Assembly (NCBI GenBank): GCA_001189345.1
Contig: LFKV01000010.1
Span: 124,001-188,000 of the forward strand
DNA: 64,000 bases
DNA from: Candidatus Paraburkholderia kirkii
GTDB lineage: Bacteria > Pseudomonadota > Gammaproteobacteria > Burkholderiales > Burkholderiaceae
Reading direction: 5' to 3'
Position numbers and translations under genes: made by a program
The notes under the pieces: generated by a model
Seen by the model: the letters and a program-made list of their open reading frames with translations, nothing else
Databases searched by the model: none
What the model was told of the DNA's origin: nothing
In this document: one piece after another, positions 20,506 to 29,483 of the stretch
Layout of the letters: the number at the start of each line of letters is the position of its first letter
Numbering within the stretch: position 1 is the stretch's first letter

Positions 20506-21659
20506 GATGCCGCCCGAATAGCGATCGTTCGCGAGCGAGAGCAGCCGTTGCGCATCCTCGACCACCGCGTGCGACTGCCTGGCCGCGCCGTCGAGCACCG
20601 ACAATCCGACGATGCCGTCCTGCACTTGCCGAAACGCGCCGAGCACGGTCTGCCGATAGTTCGCGACGGCCCCGACGTAGCCCTGGTTCGCGAAGTCGAC
20701 CGCGGCCGAGCGCCGTCCGCCGTCGAAGACAACCTGGCTCGCCATCGTGCCGATGGTCCACAAGAGACTCGGCGCGGAAATCAGGCTGGAAAACGCGGTG
20801 CTTTCCCAGCCGACCGTGCCGTTGAGCGTCAGGCTCGGAAAGAAGGCGGCTTTGGCCACGCCGATCTGCGCGTTCGCCGTGGCCATCGCGCGCTCGGCGG
20901 ACGAGACGTCGGGCCGGCGTTGCAGCACGTCGCTCGGCAGACCGAGCGGAATCGGCGGGATGGGATGCTCGGCCAGTTCCGGCGCGATCGAGAATTGCGG
21001 AGCGGGCGTGCCGACGAGCGCCGCGATCGCGTGCTCGAACTGCGCACGCTGATTCACGAGCAATTGCGCCTGCACGCGCGTCGAGTCGAGCTGCGCCTGT
21101 TGCTGCAGCACGTCGAGGCCCGACACGGCGCCGAGATCGTGCTGCGCCTTCACGTAATCGAGCGCCTTCTTCTGCAGATCGACGGAGCGGTTCAGCACGG
21201 CGATTTCCGCATCGAGCTCGCGCATCGAGAAATAGTCGCTGGCGAGGTCGGTCGTGAGCACGAGGCGCGCATTGGCAAGATCGTCGCGCGACTGTTCCGC
21301 CGACGCCTGCGCGCCTTCCACTTCGTGGCGGATGCGTCCGAAGAGATCGACGTCGTAGTTGACGGTCGGCGCGAGCTTCAGGTCGTTCTGTACCGTCGTC
21401 GAGTTCGGCGTGTTTGTAGTTGTTGACCGGCCGGTTCTTCGAGATGCGCGAGCGCCTGCGTTTCGAGCGCGTTCAGCGCGAGATCGTCGAAGCCTTGCCA
21501 CCAGTCGGGCACGAGCGGGGCATGCGAAGGCTCGCCGACGCGCCAGTACGAGTCGGTTTTTCAGGTCGGCGGCGTTTCGGCCACTGGCCGGCGATAATCC
21601 GGCCCGACCGTGCATGCAGCAAGCATCGAAACGAGTGTGATGCAAAGAACGGCTTTCAT
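20506..21659 (-). pseudogene. RND efflux outer-membrane factor (NodT/OprM family), broken at both ends
   Basis: Starts MKAVLCITLVSMLAAC with a lipobox (LAAC) and TVGPDYRRP, the family's N-terminus. The frame is lost within the first 100 residues (about 21560 and again about 21425). The long middle part is typical: NYDVDLFGRIRHEVEGA, LASDYFSMRELDAEI, LGLPSDVLQRRPDV and ANAQIGVAKAAFFPSLTL. The C-terminus stops at NDRYSGGIGA, where about 50 residues are missing and another gene begins in the opposite direction. ATG overlaps the adaptor stop (ATGA), so it was the last gene of an adaptor/permease/OMF operon. Confidence 0.85.
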
Positions 21660-22890
21660 GATGCGGCCTTGTTGTCCGGCGCGGGACGTTGCTGACCTTG
21701 TTGCCCCTGCGGTGCGATCACGACATGATCGCCGTCCGCGATCGAATCACTCGGGTTGGTGATGACCTTGTCGGTCGGCTCGATGCCGCTCTCGATTTCC
21801 AGCGATTGCCCTAGATTCTGCGCGATCACGATCTTGTGATGTACGTGTCCGTTCGCATCCACGACCGCGAGGCGCGGGCCTTCCGAGCGAAAGAGCAGTG
21901 CACGAGCAGGCGCGCGTGCGCGGCGGCGGGCAGGGCGACCTGCACGTACGCTCCGGGCCGCAGGCGGCCGTCGGGATTGGGCAGCGTCACTTCGATCTGC
22001 AGCGAGCGCGTGGGCACGTCGATCGCGCCGGAGACATGCGTGATCTTGCCGTGAAACTGTTCGCCCGGCAGCTCGGCCTGCGTGACGGTCACGTCCTGAC
22101 CGATCGACACGTTCTGCGCATACGCCTGCGGCAACTGCACGAACACGCGCAACGGATCCGACTGCGCCAGCGCGAACAATGCGCGGCTCGTGCCGCTGCC
22201 CGCATCGATGAGATCGCCGACGTCCACGTTGCGCTGGGTGGCGACGCCCGCGAACGGCGCGACGATGCGCTTGAACGATTCGAGCTGGCGCAGACGCTTC
22301 ACATTGGCGTCGGCGGCGGCGAGGTTCGCGACGTCCTGGTTGTAGGTGCTTTGACGCTCGTCGAGCTCCTGCTGCGAGACCGCGTCGCGCTGGCGCAATT
22401 GCTTCCAGCGATCCAGCGAGCTCTTCGCGAGACCGAGGCTTGAGGCAGTCTGATCGCGTTGCGCGACGGCCTGCGCCAGCTCCTGATCGATCTCGGGCGT
22501 GTCGAGATCGGCGAGCAGCTGGCCTTGCTTCACGCGCGCGCCGATATCCACATACCAGCGCAGCAGGTAGCCCGTCGCGCGCGCATAGATGGGCGATTCG
22601 ACGAAGCCGCGCAGCGTGCCCGGCAGCGTCGTTTCGGCGCCGCCGTCGGTCTGTGCCGGCATGACGACGTTCACGTACTGCTGCGCGTTCTGCTGCGTGC
22701 GCACCGCGACGGAGCGGTTGTGCAGCATGTCGGTGACGACGGTGCGCGCGGCGCCGATCGCGAGCAGCGCGAGCACGATGACGAGCGCGATCTTCGCGCG
22801 CTTCCATTCGACATTGCGCGGCGGCAGCGCAGGCCCTTCGTTGGGGGCGCGTGCGGGAATCGCAAGCGATGCGTGGTTTTTTTCGGTCAT
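21656..22890 (-). pseudogene. RND efflux periplasmic adaptor (MFP), frameshifted near the C-terminus
   Basis: ATG 22890. One N-terminal membrane anchor (IALVIVLALLAIGAARTVV), then the adaptor core: YARATGYLLRWYVDIGARVKQGQLLADLDTPEID, a coiled coil (about residues 120-200) and RIVAPFAGVATQRNVDVGDLI. Near 21895 the frame changes and the rest continues as RLAVVDANGHVHHKIVIAQNLGQ to a Gln-rich tail ending KAAS. One indel therefore removes about 80 C-terminal residues. Operon with the permease (upstream) and OMF (overlapping downstream). Confidence 0.85.
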
Positions 22891-22911
22891 GTCCGTGATC
22901 TTGCTTTGATG

Positions 22912-24213
22912 TCAGTGTTGGCCGCTTGCGTCTTCGTGTCGCGACTGGCCCTTGCGCGCGGCACGGCGCGCGAGCCGCGCATGAATGCCCGCGAAGACGA
23001 GCGGTACGAAAAAGAGCGTGGAGACGGTGGCGAACAGCAGGCCGCCGATGACCGCGCGGCCGAGCGGCGCGTTCTGCTCCGCGCCTTCGCCGAGGCCGAG
23101 CGCCATCGAAATCATGCCGATGATCATCGCGAACACGGTCATCAGCACCGGGCGGATCCGGCTCGCGCCCGCTTCGAGGGCGGCAGTGAGCGGCGGCATG
23201 CCGGCGTTCAGGCGCTGCCGCGCGAACGAGACCATCAGGATGCTGTTCGCGGTGGCGACGCCCATCGTCATGATCGCGCCGGTGAGCGCGGACACGGAGA
23301 GGTGCGTGCCGGTGAGAAAGAGCATCCAGATGATGCCCGCGAGCGCGGCGGGCAGCGCGCTCACGATGATGAGCGGATCGATCCACGACTGGAAGTTCAC
23401 GACGATCAACAGATACACGAGCACGAATGCGGATCTGCTTCATTAGCCTGCTCGCGACCTCGAAGTTCGCCTGCGCGTTCTGCCCTTAAATCTGCACGTC
23501 GATGGCCGCGGGCAAGCCGAAGTTCAGGATCTGCGTGACGATGTCCGCGGGCTGAAAGAAGAATTCGACGCCGGGAAAGCGGCGTGGCAGGAGCGCCCGC
23601 AATTCGTCGATGTAGTTTTGCGTCGGTGCGTGATCGGGCTTGAGCGCGACCTGAATCTCGCCGTCGAGCGTGCCGATCGTTCCTGCATTGCTATACGAGA
23701 GGTTGATGCCGCTGTACGGCAGGCCGAGGTTGTCGAGAATCGTCTCGAGCTCGTTCTGCGACACGATCCGGCGCACGACCTTTTCGACTTTGTCGGCGAG
23801 ACGCGCGGTTTCCTCGATGCGCGTGCCGGTCGGCGCGCGCATGTGCATGCGGATGTCGCCTGCATCGACGCTCGGGAAGAAGTCCTCGCCGAGCACGAAC
23901 ACGAGGCCCGCCGAGAGCAGGCAGAAGCCCAGAAAGAGCGATGCGAACAGGCGCCGGCGCACGAGTAGGCTCGAGAGAATCACGATGTATGCGCCGCGCA
24001 TGCGCTCGAAGCCGCGATCGAAACGGCGATGCAGGCGCATGAAGAGATTGGGCTTCGTCTTCGCGTCGGGCGCGTGCGCGTGGCCCATCAGCAGCATCGC
24101 GAGCGTCGGCACAAGCGTGCGCGAGAAGATGTACGACGCGAGCATCGCGAACACGACGGCTTCGGCGAGCGGCACGAAAAGATAGCGCGCGACGCCGGTG
24201 AGGAAGAACATCG
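22912..24213 (-). pseudogene. RND efflux permease, N-terminal half lost and internal deletion
   Basis: The coding part begins in mid-protein at PMFFLTGVARYLFVPLAEAV, directly against the end of an IS3-type element. It continues VLGEDFFPSVDAGDIRMHMRAPTGTR and NFGLPAAIDVQI, then a stop. A frameshifted stretch (ANFEVASRLMKQIR) is joined to FVLVYLLIVVNFQSW, which normally lies about 300 residues further on. The last third (TGAIMTMGVATANSILMVSFARQR) is intact. About 550 of roughly 1050 residues are gone. Confidence 0.85.
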
Positions 24214-24239
24214 GTGGACTTGCCCCCGCGTAACCGGAC

Positions 24240-24798
24240 AGCCGGTCCCGCTTAGGTTGGAGGATTTGCTTGCCGACGAAACTCGCGCGGCGAGCGGTAT
24301 TTAAGGGCGCTAGCATGAGTTCCGTGTACAGATGGTTGGACATCGCCCAGCCCACGATGCGCCGGCTGAACACGTCAAGCACTACGGCCAAATACAGAAA
24401 CCCCTCATCAGTCGGGATGTGGGTGGCATCTGCAACCCACAAGCACGTTCATCGCCTCAGCGCTGAAGTGCCGACGTACCAGGTCGGGTGCTCGCCGCGC
24501 CCCCGCACGTTGCCGCGTGGTACGTGGCCAGCGCCGTCGGCTGGCCCCACACAACCCTGCCATACGCATGAGTCGCGCCACCCGCTTGCGTCCCACGTGC
24601 ATGCCTTCGCGTGCGAGCTGCGCGTGAATACGTCCCGCGCGAGCTCGCATGCAGCGTACGGATGCGTGCGAGCAGCAGCGCATCGCTGCATGCTTGCTGC
24701 GATGGCTCGCGTACCAGCCATGCGTAAAAGCCGCTCGTCGAGACCCCGAGCAGCCGTGCCATCTTAGCAATGGGCCAGCGGGCCCGGTTCGCTTTCAC
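24240..24798 (-). pseudogene. IS3-family transposase OrfB, frameshifted and internally deleted
   Basis: Begins MKANRARWPIAKMARLLGVSTSGFYAW, then the frame slips near 24620 (TYSRAARTRR where GRIHAQLAREGMHVGRKRVAR is expected in the next frame) and near 24450. A DDE-domain piece WVADATHIPTDEGFLYLAVVLD is present, but after LAPLNTA the sequence jumps to the C-terminal KYRSPREFRRQ. About 80 residues with the second Asp and the Glu of the DDE triad are missing. Confidence 0.8.
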
Positions 24799-25109
24799 GA
24801 ATCCGTACCCTTCGGTGGCACGGCTCCCGTCTCTCTCGCGAACCAGGCCGCAGCCTGCGAGAGAATGTCGCGCTCCATTTTTAATTGGCGATTCTCACGG
24901 CGCAGACGCGTCAGTTCCTGCCGTTCAGCCGTGGTCACCCCGTCATGCCGTACGCCAGCATCACGCTCAGCCTGCGCGCACCAGTTGACGATGGTCTGCG
25001 CCGTCGGTTCGAACTCGCGCGCGAGCTCCCGTGGTGTACGCCCGGCCTTGACCAGTTCCACCATATGCGCCCGAAACTCCGCCGGGTACGGTGTACGAGT
25101 CTTGCCCAT
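24795..25109 (-). CDS. IS3-family transposase OrfA
   Basis: 104 residues, ATG 25109 preceded by AGAGGAGGTGCCGAA. N-terminal helix-turn-helix (YPAEFRAHMVELVKAGRTPRELAREF) and a C-terminal leucine-zipper-like helix (RLRRENRQLKMERDILSQAAAWF) are standard for IS3 OrfA. It overlaps the orfB start region, as needed for -1 programmed frameshifting. It is intact but cannot transpose without orfB. Confidence 0.88.
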   Translation of the reverse strand: MGKTRTPYPAEFRAHMVELVKAGRTPRELAREFEPTAQTIVNWCAQAERDAGVRHDGVTTAERQELTRLRRENRQLKMERDILSQAAAWFARETGAVPPKGTDS

Positions 25110-25163
25110 TTCGGCACCTCCTCTTCAAAAAGAAGAAGTGTCCGTTTTCGCGGGTCAACTTCA

Positions 25164-25830
25164 ATCCGCCTGATTCCCGGAATAGGGCACCGCATCCGTA
25201 TGCCCCGCAATCGACACGCGGTTATCCACATCATTCAGCGACGCCCCGATACTGGTCAGAATCGTCGTCACATAGCCCTCGAGCTTCGAACTCCCCGAAG
25301 CGAACATCGGCCGCTTGAGCGAATCGACGATCTCGATCCGCAATCCTTCGCTCGTGATCACGATCCGAATCTGATCCTTGAACGCACGCAACGCAGGCGT
25401 CTGCTCGATGAGTGCTATGAGCTTCTGCTTGAGCTGCTGCATGTCATCCACCGCAACCGCCGCGCGCGCGATCGATTGCGGCACCGGCTGCGGCTGACTC
25501 TTGTTCCCTTCGCCGGGCCGCGAGCTCGACAAGTCCTTGCTGCCGCCCGTGATGACGCTCGTATGCGCCGACGCGCCGCCATCGTTGCCGAACAGCGCGG
25601 AGAGAGCGGGGTATTGAAATACTGCTCGATCCCTTCCTTGTCGTACTTCGAAGTCGACCCGAGCAGCCACATCAGCAGAAAGAACGCCATCATCGCCGTG
25701 ACGAAGTCGACGTACGCGATCTTCCACGCGCCGCCATGATGGCCATGCCCATGCGCCTTCTCTTGCGCTTCACGACCACGGTGGGCGCGAGCACGGACTG
25801 CAGCGGATCGCGTGACGGTTTTTCAGCCAT
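25164..25830 (-). pseudogene. motB: Flagellar stator protein MotB, frameshifted and cut by an IS element
   Basis: From ATG 25830 (MAEKPSRDPLQSVLAP) the frame slips twice: a lost base near 25745 in the His-rich stretch before WKIAYVDFVTAMMAFFLLMW, and another near 25615. The single membrane helix includes the proton-binding Asp of YVDF. The peptidoglycan-binding OmpA-like domain runs to AGHTDAVPYSGNQAD, where the IS3 element begins. The last 100 or so residues are gone, so no torque-generating stator could form. Confidence 0.88.
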
Positions 25831-25863
25831 GAGCGGAACTCCCTTGCATGCGCGATACGGTCA

Positions 25864-26733
25864 CTAAGCCGACTTCGGCATCTTGGTCGCGCGCACCGCG
25901 TCGTCCAGCTCCTTGAAGCTCGGACGGTCCGCGGTGAAGAGCACCTTGTGGCCGAACTCGACGGCCACCGTCGGCGCATAGCCGTTCATCGATGCGAGCA
26001 GCACGGACTTCACGCACTGGAACGACTTGGCTTCCGCGGCACCCTTCGCATGAAGCAGATCCGCGAGCGGGCCGATGAAGCCGTACGCCAGCAGAATGCC
26101 GAGGAACGTGCCGACGAGCGCGCCCGCGATCATCTCGCCGAGCACGGCGGGCGCGGCGCCGACCGAGCCCATCGTGTGCACGACGCCCATCACCGCCGCG
26201 ACGATACCGAACGCAGGCAGACCGTCCGCCATCTTCTGGATCGCGTTGGCCGCGACCGAGCTTTCCGCGTAATGCGTCTCGAGCTCTTCGTCCATCAGGT
26301 CCTGCATCTCAAGCGCGTTGACGTTGCCCGCCGGCATCATGCGCAGATAGTCGACGATGAAATCGAGCAAATGATGATCGGCCATCACGTGCTCGTATTT
26401 CTGGAAGAGCGGACTGGCCTCGGGCGCATCGACGTCGGCTTCGAGCGCCATCATCCCTTCCTTGCGCGCCTTCTGCAGCAGTTCGTAGAGCAGTGCGATC
26501 AGCGCGAGATACTTCTCCTTCGTGTAGCCGCCGTTCTTGAAGACCTTCGGCAGGGCTTGCAACGTTTTCTTCAGCGTCGAGGTCGGATTCGACACGACGA
26601 ACGCGCCGATCGCCGCCCCGAAAATGCACAGCAGCTCGAACGGCTGCACCAGCGCCGCCAGGTGGCCGCCGACGCCGACGAAGCTTCCGATCACCGAGTC
26701 GATGACCACCACCCATCCGATGATGACAAACAT
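25864..26733 (-). CDS. motA: Flagellar motor stator protein MotA
   Basis: 289 residues, close to the usual 286. Four membrane segments are visible, at about residues 1-25, 30-48, 170-190 and 200-222. The cytoplasmic loop of about 110 residues contains KYLALIALLYELLQKARKEGMMALE, with the conserved Arg/Glu residues that face FliG. The reading is complete to TAA 25864, 33 bases before motB. The first 50 residues show the usual GGHLAALVQPFEL. Without MotB it should have no motility role. Confidence 0.92.
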   Translation of the reverse strand: MFVIIGWVVVIDSVIGSFVGVGGHLAALVQPFELLCIFGAAIGAFVVSNPTSTLKKTLQALPKVFKNGGYTKEKYLALIALLYELLQKARKEGMMALEADVDAPEASPLFQKYEHVMADHHLLDFIVDYLRMMPAGNVNALEMQDLMDEELETHYAESSVAANAIQKMADGLPAFGIVAAVMGVVHTMGSVGAAPAVLGEMIAGALVGTFLGILLAYGFIGPLADLLHAKGAAEAKSFQCVKSVLLASMNGYAPTVAVEFGHKVLFTADRPSFKELDDAVRATKMPKSA

Positions 26734-26993
26734 GTTTTCTCTCGCAGATATTCAGCGTCGCGGGCCGCGCGCGCATGGGAGCAAGACGCGCACGGTTCGC
26801 GACGCATTGTTCGCTTGTTGTTGGCTCTTAACGGCTCGGAACGCCCATAGATTTAGGGTGAAGACGCAGGTTTTTCCGCGCAAAGGTTTGCGCAGCAATT
26901 CTTACGTTCGTTCGTCGGCGGCGATGGCGGCGCATGGACAATTACGTCGTAGGTAATGGAACGCCCGTGCGCGCCTGGTCTAAGATTGCCTGC

Positions 26994-27824
26994 ATGAACC
27001 CGACCCTCATGCATCCGATCGCCCATTCGTCCAGGCCCGCGCCGGGCGCGACCGTCGGTACGCTCCTACGCGAATGGCGTCAGCGACGCCGCATGAATCA
27101 GCTCGATCTCGCGGGCGAGGCGGATGTCTCGACGCGTCATCTGAGCTTCGTCGAATCGGGGCGCTCCCTGCCGAGCCGCGAAATGCTGATGCGCCTCGCC
27201 GAGCAACTCGACGTGCCGCTGCGCGAGCGCAACACGCTGCTGATCGCCGCGGGCTATGCGCCGCTCTATCGCGAACGGGCGCTCGCCGATCCGCAACTCG
27301 CCGCCGCGCGGCGCGCGGTCGATCTCGTGCTGAAGGGCCATGAGCCTTATCCCGCGCTCGCCATCGATCGTCACTGGACGATGGTCGCGGCCAACGCGCC
27401 GCTCGTCGCCTCCGCGGCTCCGGAACTGCTCGCGCCGCCGGTGAACGTGCTGCGCCTGTCGATGCATCCGCGCGGTCTCGCCGGCGCCATCGACAACTGG
27501 CACGAGTGGCGCGCGCATCTGCTCGCGCGCCTGCGCCGGCAGATCGAAGTCTCGGGCGACGCCACGCTCGTCGCGCTGCTCGCGGAACTCGAGTCGTATC
27601 CCGCGCCCGCTCATGCCGGACAGGCATCGCGCGGCGAGACGGATGCGGTCGTCGTGCCCTTGCGCATGCGCACGCCGCACGGCGTCCTGTCGTTCGTCAG
27701 CACGACGACGGTATTCGGCACGCCGGTCGGCATCACGCTGTCGGAGCTCGCGATCGAAGCCCTGTTTCCTGCCGCCGACGCGACCGCCGGCATCCTGCGT
27801 CGCCTCGCCGACGCGAGACGTTGA
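26994..27824 (+). CDS. XRE-family transcriptional regulator with MmyB-type ligand domain
   Basis: 276 residues. Helix-turn-helix at residues 20-75 (LLREWRQRRRMNQLDLAGEADVSTRHLSFVESGRS), followed by a MmyB-like PAS-related C-terminal domain (YPALAIDRHWTMVAANAPL, LRLSMHPRGLAGAIDNW). ATG 26994 is preferred over an in-frame upstream ATG at 26934, which has no ribosome site; the family usually begins shortly before LLREWR. Regulators of this group commonly control a neighbouring oxidoreductase gene, but none remains here. Intact. Confidence 0.9.
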   Translation: MNPTLMHPIAHSSRPAPGATVGTLLREWRQRRRMNQLDLAGEADVSTRHLSFVESGRSLPSREMLMRLAEQLDVPLRERNTLLIAAGYAPLYRERALADPQLAAARRAVDLVLKGHEPYPALAIDRHWTMVAANAPLVASAAPELLAPPVNVLRLSMHPRGLAGAIDNWHEWRAHLLARLRRQIEVSGDATLVALLAELESYPAPAHAGQASRGETDAVVVPLRMRTPHGVLSFVSTTTVFGTPVGITLSELAIEALFPAADATAGILRRLADARR

Positions 27825-27948
27825 GCTTGCGTCGCCGCCCGCGCGCTTACAGAATTGAACCTGGTGCAAGCGCACGAATCAATGAGAAAGCAGGCTGCGC
27901 ATCGAGCGCAACTGGTCAGCTTTTGTCCAACCAACGCGGAAGGCAACG

Positions 27949-28221
27949 ATGATTCAAACATTCGAGCAGGTGATCGGCGCGCAAAAGATGCAGTTCTGCG
28001 CGAGCATCGCGGAAGGCGGCGGGCCGCCGCGCGTCATCATCAGCCGCGCGGATTCGGCCGAATCGCTGGTGATCGTCGAGGCCGGCGGCATCATCGGGAC
28101 GATCAGGACGGAAGTGGAAGCGCCCGATACGCTTGTCGCCGATGCCGTGCACAAGGCGCAGCAGGAAGCGCTGATCGAGCGCGCGCTCGATACCGGCACT
28201 GTGCAGACAACAAGCCTGTAG
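27949..28221 (+). CDS. Conserved hypothetical protein (90 aa)
   Basis: ATG 27949 after GGAAGGCAACG. The soluble 90-residue protein starts MIQTFEQVIGAQKMQFC and has alternating beta-like segments (RVIISRADSAESLVIVEAGGIIGTI). I do not recognise a family. The composition looks native and the gene ends just before a strong bidirectional hairpin. Intact, single gene. Confidence 0.7.
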   Translation: MIQTFEQVIGAQKMQFCASIAEGGGPPRVIISRADSAESLVIVEAGGIIGTIRTEVEAPDTLVADAVHKAQQEALIERALDTGTVQTTSL

Positions 28222-28246
28222 TCCCCTCGGCAGGACGCGGCGCAAG

Positions 28247-28281
28247 AATGCCCGCGCGGCTCACGTCGCCGCGTGGGCATT
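28247..28281. terminator. Bidirectional terminator between convergent genes
   Basis: 14-bp stem with one mismatch (AATGCCCGCGCGGC against GCCGCGTGGGCATT), loop TCACGTC. A-rich on one side and T-rich on the other. It serves the plus-strand hypothetical gene and the minus-strand Pro-rich gene. Confidence 0.7.
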
Positions 28282-28308
28282 GCTTTATGCGCTTCCGGAC
28301 GCCCGGGC

Positions 28309-28476
28309 TTACAGGCGCGGCTTGCCGTTGTGCGGATCGGCGGGCACGATCGGCGTGGCGGAATCGGGTCCGTCGGGCAGATCCGGGTTGTCCGGATTCG
28401 GCGGCGCGTCCGGATCGAGCAGCTTGTCCGGGTCCGGTTCGCGCGGTTCTTCGGGGGAGCGGGGCATCGTCGACAT
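28309..28476 (-). CDS. Small Pro/Asp-rich protein (55 aa)
   Basis: ATG 28476 with AAGGAGAACGCC in front. The 55 residues are dominated by Pro and Asp (PREPDPDKLLDPDAPPNPDN), with no hydrophobic segment. Such acidic Pro-rich micro-proteins occur in Burkholderia but I know no function. Start, stop, ribosome site and a following terminator make it a credible intact gene. Confidence 0.7.
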   Translation of the reverse strand: MSTMPRSPEEPREPDPDKLLDPDAPPNPDNPDLPDGPDSATPIVPADPHNGKPRL

Positions 28477-28619
28477 GGCGTTCTCCTTGATGGATCGATG
28501 GCGCGCGCCGGCTCGTTCGTTCCGAGCGCTTGGCCCGTCCGCCGCAACGGGCGTTCCCGCTGCGGCGCGTGGGGCGCTCGGTCATTCCGCTTCGTCCGGA
28601 ACCGGGCCGCATGGGCGGC

Positions 28620-29369
28620 GTTTTTCGTCGGCCACGCGCGCTCGACGGATTGCTCACGTGCCGCGCACAGCAGCAACGCGAAGGAAATGCAGGCCGACCA
28701 GCGCACCGCATCGACGATAGGTTCCGCGCCTCCACCGTGCATGGCGTCTCCGCCGCCCTTCGGCCGGACGTCCTGCACCCACCGGCAGGTCGCCGCGATG
28801 CCCGACGCGCAGATCGGCAGATTGACCCAGAAAATGCTGCGCCAGCCGAACGCGGCGATCAGCAAGCCGCCGACGATCGGCCCCGCCGCGATCGACACCG
28901 CGCCCGCCGCCGTCCACAGTCCGACCGCGCGCGCCTGCAGGCGCTGGTCGTGGCCGCACGCCGCGTTCAGGAGTGCGAGCGAGTTGGGCAGCATCGCCGC
29001 GTCGCCGACGCCCTGAAGCGCGTGTGCGGCAATCAGCTCGGTCGCATCGCGGGAAAACGCGCAGGCCAGCGACGCCAGCGCGAACAGCGCGAGTCCGCCT
29101 AGGAACATGCGGCGCGCGCCGAAGCGGTCGCCGAGCGAGCCCGCGGAGAGCATGAGCGCGGAGAAGGCGAGCGCATAGCTGTCGACCGTCCATTGCAGGC
29201 TCGCGACGCTTGCGCGCAGGTCATGGCTGATGCGCGCGAGCGCGACGTTGACGATCGAGACATCGAGCTGCGAGACGACGAAGCCGACGCTGGTCGCCGT
29301 CACGACGAGCGCCTGTCCCGCGGACAGACGCGTTCCGGATGAGGAAAGGTTCGAGTTCATGCCGGTCAT
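28620..29369 (-). pseudogene. MFS drug-efflux transporter (DHA2/EmrB type), C-terminal half missing
   Basis: MTGMNSNLSSSGTRLSAGQAL leads into the first helices with the DHA2 signature LDVSIVNVALARISHDL, WTVDSYALAFSALMLSAGSLGDRFGARR and PIVGGLLIAAFGWRSIFWVNLPI. After about 210 residues (PKGGGDAMHGG) the similarity fades and the frame runs into unrelated sequence. A family member would have about 470 residues. The exact end is uncertain. Confidence 0.8.
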
Positions 29370-29483
29370 CGTAGGCGCGTGGCGCGTTCGATGTTTCGGC
29401 GCGGGCGGAAACGTGAAAGCAGGGGCGAAAAAAATGGCGCGCCGCAGGAAGGGTGCGCCAGCGGAACGAATCGCCGAAGAGAC

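Larger units (their letters stand above)
24214..25163 (-). mobile_element. IS3-family element with internal deletion
   Basis: Imperfect terminal inverted repeats: plus-strand 24215-24240 begins TGGACTTGCCCCCGCG, and the reverse complement of 25139-25163 begins TGAAGTTGACCCGCG; both end in CGGACA. Inside are orfA and a damaged orfB. At about 0.95 kb the element is shorter than a typical 1.2 kb IS3 element because part of orfB is missing. The two flanks belong to unrelated genes (RND permease and motB), so the element marks a deletion or rearrangement junction. Confidence 0.8.
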
